The notes beneath the pieces were generated by a model. It saw nothing but the letters and a program-made list of their open reading frames with translations. It was not told where the DNA came from and ran no database searches. A program made the position numbers and the translations under genes. A stretch of 40,422 bases of DNA from Lachnospiraceae bacterium (GTDB lineage Bacteria > Bacillota > Clostridia > Lachnospirales > Lachnospiraceae). The stretch lies in assembly GCA_017623295.1 (NCBI GenBank), contig JAGAPK010000049.1, positions 1 to 40,422 on the forward strand, in the 5' to 3' direction. Each line of letters opens with the position of its first letter. Position 1 is the stretch's first letter. This document shows, one piece after another, positions 34,679 to 40,422 of the stretch.

Positions 34679-35605
34679 ATGATTATCATTAGAGCTATGG
34701 GTGGTTTGGGCAACCAGATGCAGCAATTTGCCCTATATAAGAAAATGGAAAGTCTGGGAAAAGAAGTTTGCATGGATGCTACTTGGTTTCGCAGACGTGA
34801 AATTCAGACGAGCGTTTATATTGCGAGGGATCTGGAACTGGATTATCTGGAAGGTACAGAACATAGAGAAGCAACCAGAGAAGAAATTCAGGGCATGCTT
34901 GGCAGAATGTACGAAGAGGGAGAAGACATTATTGATAAACTTAGAAAATTAATCAGTCCTTCAACCTATCCTTGCTTTACTGAGAAAGATATGTACCATG
35001 AGAAAATTTTCGGATTTGAAAAAAAATATCTGGTAGGATACTGGGCATGCGAAAAATATTATGCAGATATTTTGCCACAGCTTCGGGAAACAATTAAATT
35101 TCCAAAGAGTTACAATGAAGAACTGAACAAGAAGAATGATGAGATGATGCAGAAAATGGAATCTTGTAATTCTGTCAGTATGCACATTCGTAGAGGCGAC
35201 TACTTAGACCCTGTTAACAGGGCCATGTTTGGTGGTATTTGTACGGATACTTATTATGAAACTTCTATTCAGTATATGAAGGAAAGATATCCGGATGCAA
35301 AATTTTTCCTGTTTTCGGATGACCCGGAATATGTCAGAGAAAAGTATAAAGGCAATGAATTTGAAGTAGTTGATATAAACCATGACAGAGCAAGCTTCTA
35401 TGACATGATGTTGATGAGTCATTGTAAGCACAATATTTGTGCAAACAGTACGTTTAGTTTCTGGGGAGCCAGATTAAATGGGAATGAATCCAAAATTACC
35501 ATTCGTCCGTCTATTCATAAAAACACACAGATTTGTATTCCGGATGAAATGAAAGATTTGTGGGCAGGATGGGTACTGATTGCGCCACAGGGAGCGATTA
35601 TATGA
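34679..35605 (+). CDS. Glycosyltransferase family 11, alpha-1,2-fucosyltransferase-like (second copy)
   Basis: 308 aa. MIIIRAMGGLGNQMQQFALYKKME and H169IRRGDY175 are the GT11 hallmarks, with the C-terminal ANSTFSFWGARL. GGGAGGAG at 34668-34675 fixes ATG 34679. It is a clear paralogue of the enzyme at 14141 in motifs and length, with a different central region, suggesting a different acceptor. Its TGA overlaps the polymerase ATG by four bases. Predicted donor is GDP-fucose or a related GDP-sugar; not provable from sequence. Confidence 0.92.
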   Translation: MIIIRAMGGLGNQMQQFALYKKMESLGKEVCMDATWFRRREIQTSVYIARDLELDYLEGTEHREATREEIQGMLGRMYEEGEDIIDKLRKLISPSTYPCFTEKDMYHEKIFGFEKKYLVGYWACEKYYADILPQLRETIKFPKSYNEELNKKNDEMMQKMESCNSVSMHIRRGDYLDPVNRAMFGGICTDTYYETSIQYMKERYPDAKFFLFSDDPEYVREKYKGNEFEVVDINHDRASFYDMMLMSHCKHNICANSTFSFWGARLNGNESKITIRPSIHKNTQICIPDEMKDLWAGWVLIAPQGAII

Positions 35606-37146
35606 AAAAAATAACAATAGAAGAAATTCTATTTTTTGCATTTTTTATTTTACTGTCGATTACGAAGGGACTGGGCTTTTATGAAGGGCAGAAAATGTTT
35701 CAACTGCTTATCATACCGGCTTTTGTTTGTGCACTGTTAAAAATAGCGATTTCCTCTTATACGAAAAGACAGTGGATCGTTCAGACTATTTTGTTGGCAC
35801 TGACGGCACTTGTTTATTATGAATCCCGAGAAAAAGGCATCCTTTTTATGATGTTTCTGATTCTTGGAATGAAGAATATTTCTGCGAAAAAAGTATTTCG
35901 CGTTGGTTTGTGGGTCTGGTCGGTTTGTGCCATTGTTTTGAGCATTAGCTCGTTCTATCGATTGGAAGACACGATTTACCGGGTGCATTCCAAAATGGGA
36001 CTTGGGCATATTTTTCGTTGGAGTCTGGGATTTACCCATCCTAATATTCTGCATATCACGTATCTTGCATTATGTGCGTTTATTGTATATGAACTGGCAG
36101 AAAAATATAATTTCAAGCATTTCGTACTGCTTATGCTTGGAAATGTGCTTGTATTTTTCTTCTCAATCAGTTATACAGGATTCGGCATTGTAGCAATTCT
36201 ATTGGTAGGAATGCTCTATGTGAAAATTCGTCCGAAGTTCTGTCTGCTTGAGAAAATGGCGGTAAATTTAATTTTGCCGATTATTTTGATCGTGTCATTT
36301 GTACTACCACAAATTATTTTTGTTCATCAGTTTGCAGCAGTGGTACAAAAATTAAATGAATTGCTGAATACAAGAATTTATCTGGCAAGACAGTTTCTTG
36401 TACCGGAATATATGAGTTTGTTTGGTGTGCGGATTGCTGATGTGGTGCAGTCTTCTATGACGATGGACAACTCTTTTATCTGGGGCTTTATCAATTATGG
36501 AATTGTGCCTTTTGTTTTGTTGATGGTGGGCTATCTGGTATTGATTGCCGATTATAGCAAGAAACAGAAAACAAGAGAACTTGTGATTATTATTTGTTTT
36601 ATCGGAGCCGGTTTTACAGAGCCGTTATTGTTTAATACATCCTTTAAAAATATTACCCTTGTTTTCCTGGGAGAATTATTATTCCGTCAGAAGGAAGGGG
36701 CAAAAGAATATTGTTTATTCCCGAAGCTGCCTAAAGAAGTAGAATTGCCTTTTGCAGTATTAGTGGAAAAAATCTGGATGCAAGTGAAAAATGTCTGGAA
36801 ATCCTGTAAAAAGCAGCTGGCAGCAGGGGTATTAGCAGGTGCGGTGCTTGGCGGCGTGTTGTGTGGTGTTTTTTATACCGTGCCGGAAGGATATGTAGTA
36901 CAGCGTTTTTATACCGATGGACTTGAGGAAACCTCGGTTTATCTGGAAAGTGAAGATGATGTTGACTATGAAGGCTACAAAGTCATGAACTATGTGGATG
37001 GTGAAACACCAATGCAGATTGTTGATGGAAATGCGGTAAATCTTGAAACAGCAAGATATTATGTAGGTAGCATTTTAATCGGTGGCTTTGCAGGCTGGTT
37101 GCTTGCAACCTGCGGGTTTTTACTGAGGAAGTTTGGAGCGTTATGA
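35602..37146 (+). CDS. O-antigen/EPS polymerase (Wzy-like) with C-terminal extension
   Basis: 514 aa. About ten membrane helices fill the first 370 residues, with LGFTHPNILHITYL in mid-chain as in the polymerase at 21502. After a short amphipathic stretch (about residues 385-412) comes an unusual extra module: one helix (AAGVLAGAVLGGVLCGVFY), an outward acidic loop of about 60 residues, and a last helix (YVGSILIGGFAGWLLATCG). This two-helix hairpin is reminiscent of minimal Wzz-like proteins, but no family was recognised. ATG 35602 overlaps the GT11 stop (ATGA), with GGGAG upstream. Polymerises repeat units outside the membrane; the extension may set chain length or bind a partner (inference). 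Confidence 0.8.
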   Translation: MKKITIEEILFFAFFILLSITKGLGFYEGQKMFQLLIIPAFVCALLKIAISSYTKRQWIVQTILLALTALVYYESREKGILFMMFLILGMKNISAKKVFRVGLWVWSVCAIVLSISSFYRLEDTIYRVHSKMGLGHIFRWSLGFTHPNILHITYLALCAFIVYELAEKYNFKHFVLLMLGNVLVFFFSISYTGFGIVAILLVGMLYVKIRPKFCLLEKMAVNLILPIILIVSFVLPQIIFVHQFAAVVQKLNELLNTRIYLARQFLVPEYMSLFGVRIADVVQSSMTMDNSFIWGFINYGIVPFVLLMVGYLVLIADYSKKQKTRELVIIICFIGAGFTEPLLFNTSFKNITLVFLGELLFRQKEGAKEYCLFPKLPKEVELPFAVLVEKIWMQVKNVWKSCKKQLAAGVLAGAVLGGVLCGVFYTVPEGYVVQRFYTDGLEETSVYLESEDDVDYEGYKVMNYVDGETPMQIVDGNAVNLETARYYVGSILIGGFAGWLLATCGFLLRKFGAL

Positions 37147-39068
37147 AAGAAGAATTACAGTACTGCACGATTTTAAAAACGAATATTAATGTGACGAATA
37201 TGGAACAGACCATTTCGTATATCACAGAAAATCTGGAAGAATTGAAAGGAAACTATATTTGTGTTTCCAACGTGCACACGACCGTTATGGCTTATCGAGA
37301 TGAAGCCTATCGCAAAGTGCAAAATAGTGGTGCGATGGCATTGCCGGACGGACAACCATTATCGATTGTCAGCCGGAAACGTGGGTTCAAAGATGCACAG
37401 CGTGTACCGGGACCGGATTTGATGCCACGCATTTTGAAATTATCTGAGGAAAAAGGATATACACACTACTTCTATGGAAGCACGGAAAAAACGCTTGAAC
37501 AGCTGAAAAAATCCATGTTAGATGCGTATCCGAAATTACAGATAGTAGGTATGTATTCTCCGCCATTCCGGAAGTTAACAGAAGAGGAAGACGAGCAGAT
37601 AATCAAGCAGATTAACGATACAAAACCGGATTTTGTCTGGGTAGCACTCGGTGCACCAAAGCAGGAAAACTGGATGTATCAGCATCAGAATAAGGTCAAT
37701 GGCTTGATGATTGGCGTTGGTGCGGCATTTGATTTTCTGGCAGGTACAACCAAAAGAGCACCGGCATGGATGCAGAAGCTGTGTCTGGAATGGGTGTTCC
37801 GTATTTTGCAGGACCCGAAGCGCATGCTGCCAAGATATTTGAGCACGAACTTTGCATTTCTTTATCATGTGCATAGAGAATCTAAAGCGATGGAACGCAA
37901 AGAAAAAAGAAGAAAGAAATTAAACAGTAAGCCACTTCGAATTGCGATGATTGGACACAAACGTATTCCATCCCGTGAAGGCGGTGTGGAAATTGTTGTG
38001 GAAGAATTGGCGGTTCGTATGGCAGCCAAAGGACATAAACTGGATGCCTATAATCGTTATGGACATCATGTATCCGGTAAGAAATATGATGAAGAATACG
38101 GCAGAGGCGACCGCAAATTTTACAAAGGAATCCGGGTAAGGATTATTCCTACGTTCCGGACAAGTAAACTGAATGCGATTGTGTATTCTTTCTTTGCAAC
38201 GATTAGAGCATTGTTTACGCCGTATGATATTATTCACTATCATGCAGAAGGCCCATGTGCGATGCTCTGGCTTCCGAAGATTTTCCGGAAAAGAATAATT
38301 GTTACCATTCACGGTCTTGACTGGCAGAGAGCGAAATGGGGAAATTTTGCATCTTTTGTGATTAAATTCGGCGAGAAAATGGCAGCGAAATATGCGGATG
38401 AAGTCATTGTGTTGTCCGAAAATGTACAGCAATATTTTAAAGATACTTACGGTAGAGATACGGTGTTTATTCCCAATGGAATTGCTCGTCCGGAAATCAA
38501 ACCGGCGCAGCTTATTCAAGAGAAATATGGCTTGGAAAAAGATGGTTATTTCTTATTCCTTGCCAGAATTGTACCGGAGAAAGGCTTGCATTATCTGATT
38601 GAAGCTTTCCGTAAGATTGATACCGACAAGAAACTTGTTATTGCTGGTGGAAACAGTCAGGCAGTCAGCTATATGGAAAAAATTCATAAGATGGCAGCAG
38701 AAGATGACCGGATTATTATGACGGATTTTGTACAGGGACAGACTCTGGAAGAACTCTATTCCAATGCGTATGCTTTTGTATTGCCAAGTGATGTAGAAGG
38801 TATGGCACTCAGTCTGTTAGAGGCAATGAGCTATGGAAACTGCTGTCTGGTAAGCGACATTTGTGAGAATACAGAAGTGGTGGAAGATAAAGCACTTGCT
38901 TTTAAGAAGAGTGATGTTAAGGATTTGCGGGAAAAATTAGAGTATATGTTACAACATCCGGGGAAAGTGGAAGAATATAAGAAACAGAGTACCGATTTCA
39001 TCTGCGGCAAATATAATTGGGATGATGTTGTAGAGCAGACACTGCAGATATATAAGAATGGAAAATAG
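37143..39068 (+). CDS. Two-domain glycosyltransferase: GT26 (WecG/TagA/CpsF) fused to GT4
   Basis: 641 aa. Residues 1 to about 245 are a WecG/TagA/CpsF domain: ISNVHT-like V-S-N-V-H, PD69GQPLSI, RVPGPDLM and V-A-L-G170APKQE175. A basic linker (about 246-266, rich in K/R/E) leads to a GT4 domain beginning LRIAMIGHKRIPSREGGVEIVVEELA, with HIHGLDWQRAKW-like TIHGLDW and donor motif E552GMALSLLE560. Both domains appear complete. GT26 enzymes act at the membrane on polyprenyl-linked sugars, so the fusion could add two consecutive sugars. There is no stop or shift between the domains. The start overlaps the polymerase stop (ATGA at 37143-37146). Confidence 0.9.
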   Translation: MKEELQYCTILKTNINVTNMEQTISYITENLEELKGNYICVSNVHTTVMAYRDEAYRKVQNSGAMALPDGQPLSIVSRKRGFKDAQRVPGPDLMPRILKLSEEKGYTHYFYGSTEKTLEQLKKSMLDAYPKLQIVGMYSPPFRKLTEEEDEQIIKQINDTKPDFVWVALGAPKQENWMYQHQNKVNGLMIGVGAAFDFLAGTTKRAPAWMQKLCLEWVFRILQDPKRMLPRYLSTNFAFLYHVHRESKAMERKEKRRKKLNSKPLRIAMIGHKRIPSREGGVEIVVEELAVRMAAKGHKLDAYNRYGHHVSGKKYDEEYGRGDRKFYKGIRVRIIPTFRTSKLNAIVYSFFATIRALFTPYDIIHYHAEGPCAMLWLPKIFRKRIIVTIHGLDWQRAKWGNFASFVIKFGEKMAAKYADEVIVLSENVQQYFKDTYGRDTVFIPNGIARPEIKPAQLIQEKYGLEKDGYFLFLARIVPEKGLHYLIEAFRKIDTDKKLVIAGGNSQAVSYMEKIHKMAAEDDRIIMTDFVQGQTLEELYSNAYAFVLPSDVEGMALSLLEAMSYGNCCLVSDICENTEVVEDKALAFKKSDVKDLREKLEYMLQHPGKVEEYKKQSTDFICGKYNWDDVVEQTLQIYKNGK

Positions 39069-39109
39069 AATTCTGTCACAAGAAGCTGCAGAATGAGAAG
39101 GTTAGAAAA

Positions 39110-40342
39110 ATGAAAATATTGATGGTAAATAAGTTCCTCTATCCGAATGGTGGTTCGGAAACTTATATTTTTAAGTTGGGAGAACAATTACAAAAAGAAG
39201 GACACGAAGTACAATATTTCGGTATGGAGCATGAAGGAAGAGTAGTAGGCAATCGGGTAGAAAGCTATACCTCCAATATGGATTTCCATACCGGAAAATT
39301 GCAGAAGCTTCTCTATCCGTTCAAGATTATTTATTCCACAGAAGCCAGAAAAAAAATTCGACTGGTTTTGGATGATTTTGCACCGGATGTTGTGCACCTG
39401 AATAATATTAATTTTCAGATTACGCCATCCATTATTTACGAAATTAGAAGCTATGAGAAAAAGCATAAAAAGCAGATAAAAATTGTTTTTACGGCTCACG
39501 ATTATCAGTGGGTATGTCCGAATCATATGATGATGATTCCGGCAACCGGAGAACTTTGCTTCGCCTGTCAGGGAGGTAAGTTTGCTGCGTGTAGTCAAAA
39601 CAGGTGTATTCACAATTCCCGTGTGAAAAGCATACTGGGAACCATTGAAGCACAGTATTATAAATGGCGTAAAACCTATGGTATGGTTGATACTATCATC
39701 TGTCCAAGCGAATTCATGAAAAAACAGTTGGATACGAGTCCGCTTCTGGCGAAGAAAACGGTAATGATGCATAATTTTCTGCCAAAGACAGAGCCGGAAA
39801 ATGCAGATGTGCAGACATTAGCAGATTTGCCGGAGAAATATGTTCTCTATTTTGGTCGTTTTTCTGAGGAAAAAGGCGTAAAAACATTGTTGGAAGTGTG
39901 TCGGAATTTACCTGACATTTCATTTGTTTTCGCCGGAACCGGACCACTTGAAGAAGAGGTGTCTAAATGCTCCAATATTCAGAATGTTGGATTTGTCAGA
40001 GGAAAAGCTTTGCAGAATCTGATTGCGGGTGCAGCATTTAGCTTATATCCATCCGAATGGTATGAAAATTGTCCGTTCTCCGTTATGGAAACACAGTTGT
40101 ATGGAACGCCGATGATTGCATCCAATCTTGGTGGAACACCGGAACTTTTGCAGGATGGTGTTACCGGAGAACTTTTTGAAGCAGGCAACGCGAAACTTTT
40201 ACAGGAGAAAATTACAAAGCTTTGGATGCAGCCAGAATTATGCCGGAAATATCAGGAAAACTGTAAAGATATAAAATTCGATACAATTGAGGAATATTGT
40301 GATAAAATAGTGAAGAAAGTTTATACAATGCGAAGCATCTGA
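39110..40342 (+). CDS. Glycosyltransferase family 4 with internal Cys cluster
   Basis: 410 aa. MKILMVNKFLYPNGGSETYIFKLGEQL opens the GT4 fold; VVHLNNINFQ and FTAHDYQWVCPNH are acceptor-side motifs; E319NCPFSVME327 followed by TQLYGTPMIASNLGGTPELL is the donor EX7E block. Between the N-terminal motifs and the linker helix lies a Cys-rich insert (VCPN, then C150FAC153, a further C at about 162 and C at about 167) that may bind a metal or form a structural knot. GAGAAGG about 14 bases upstream is the likely ribosome site. Last complete gene of the third operon in this window. Confidence 0.9.
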   Translation: MKILMVNKFLYPNGGSETYIFKLGEQLQKEGHEVQYFGMEHEGRVVGNRVESYTSNMDFHTGKLQKLLYPFKIIYSTEARKKIRLVLDDFAPDVVHLNNINFQITPSIIYEIRSYEKKHKKQIKIVFTAHDYQWVCPNHMMMIPATGELCFACQGGKFAACSQNRCIHNSRVKSILGTIEAQYYKWRKTYGMVDTIICPSEFMKKQLDTSPLLAKKTVMMHNFLPKTEPENADVQTLADLPEKYVLYFGRFSEEKGVKTLLEVCRNLPDISFVFAGTGPLEEEVSKCSNIQNVGFVRGKALQNLIAGAAFSLYPSEWYENCPFSVMETQLYGTPMIASNLGGTPELLQDGVTGELFEAGNAKLLQEKITKLWMQPELCRKYQENCKDIKFDTIEEYCDKIVKKVYTMRSI

Positions 40343-40369
40343 TTTTATCAATAAGAAAGGTGAAAACAA

Positions 40370-40422
40370 ATGGCAAGAAGAACTTTGTACGGCACTGTCA
40401 TCGTAACCTATCGGTGCAATGC
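40370..40422 (+). CDS. 5' end of a gene, possibly radical SAM family (partial)
   Basis: ATG 40370 follows AAAGGTG (40356-40362) at good spacing and opens a frame that runs off the window after 17 codons. The visible residues are MARRTLYGTVIVTYRCN with a following Ala-type codon begun. A beta-strand leading into TYRCNA is how many radical SAM domains enter their CxxxCxxC cluster motif, but the remaining Cys residues lie beyond the edge. If correct it could be a SPASM-type maturase or a sugar-modifying enzyme; unresolved. Confidence 0.55.
   Translation, partial: MARRTLYGTVIVTYRCN

Noticed and set aside
37920-38519. 199-codon minus-strand open frame inside the GT26-GT4 gene
   Set aside because: Long by chance, rich in His, Arg and Asn as expected for an antisense frame, and opposite a conserved GT4 domain.

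Overview
The window is almost wholly one large exopolysaccharide/capsule-type glycan locus, about 40% G+C by eye, with strong AGGAGG-like ribosome sites, sigma-A-type promoters and mostly short intergenic gaps. Gene content (alpha-1,2-fucosyltransferase-like GT11s, AsnB-like amidotransferases, DUF6056, DUF5672, GT17, MBOAT/SGNH, an Rpn nuclease) and base composition suggest a Firmicute of the Clostridia, probably a gut Lachnospiraceae. That placement is inference; no rRNA or other phylogenetic marker is present.

Layout. (A) 150-4578: FkbH-type HAD/acyl-loading enzyme, acyl carrier protein, MaoC-like hydratase, SDR reductase and a GT4, ending in a clear intrinsic terminator (4583-4613). (Island) 4904-5974: an Rpn-family PD-(D/E)XK nuclease with its own promoter. 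Inside its 3' end lie a perfect AGGAGG and an in-frame ATG that open a repeat-rich 97-aa ORF, the gene-within-gene layout of Rpn toxin-antitoxin/anti-phage systems. (B) 6063-22725, from a new promoter at 5979-6007: deacetylase-like protein, AsnB-like enzyme, GT4, SGNH protein, second AsnB-like enzyme, GT2, GT11, ABC-type flippase, GT11-like protein, DUF6056 membrane protein, DUF5672 protein, GT17 and a Wzy-like polymerase. (Minus-strand unit) 25151-22679: an MBOAT O-acyltransferase and its SGNH partner, convergent with and overlapping the polymerase gene. (C) 25353 to beyond 40342: initiating sugar phosphotransferase, GT4, hexapeptide acyltransferase, GT2, pyruvyltransferase, GT2, Wzx-like flippase, GH88/GH105-like hydrolase, GT11, second Wzy-like polymerase, a GT26-GT4 fusion and another GT4. 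A radical-SAM-like gene begins at 40370 and runs off the end.

How it works together. The phosphotransferase at 25353 would put the first sugar on undecaprenyl phosphate. The GTs extend it, the pyruvyltransferase, acyltransferases and amidotransferases decorate it, flippases move it across the membrane and Wzy-like proteins polymerise it. There are two polymerases (21502, 35602) and two exporters of different families (ABC 15038, Wzx 31920), so units B and C look like two glycan systems side by side or one composite locus. The FkbH/ACP/MaoC/SDR block looks like a small carrier-protein pathway that makes an acyl decoration.

Non-coding structure. Two long imperfect palindromes (about 19508-19719 and 28404-28548) share a recognisable core and appear to be diverged copies of one intergenic element. 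A 12-bp tandem repeat (17910-17957) forms the start region of the DUF6056 gene, and a 57-bp tandem repeat (5681-5851) lies in the Rpn gene. No tRNA, rRNA, CRISPR or transposase gene was seen.
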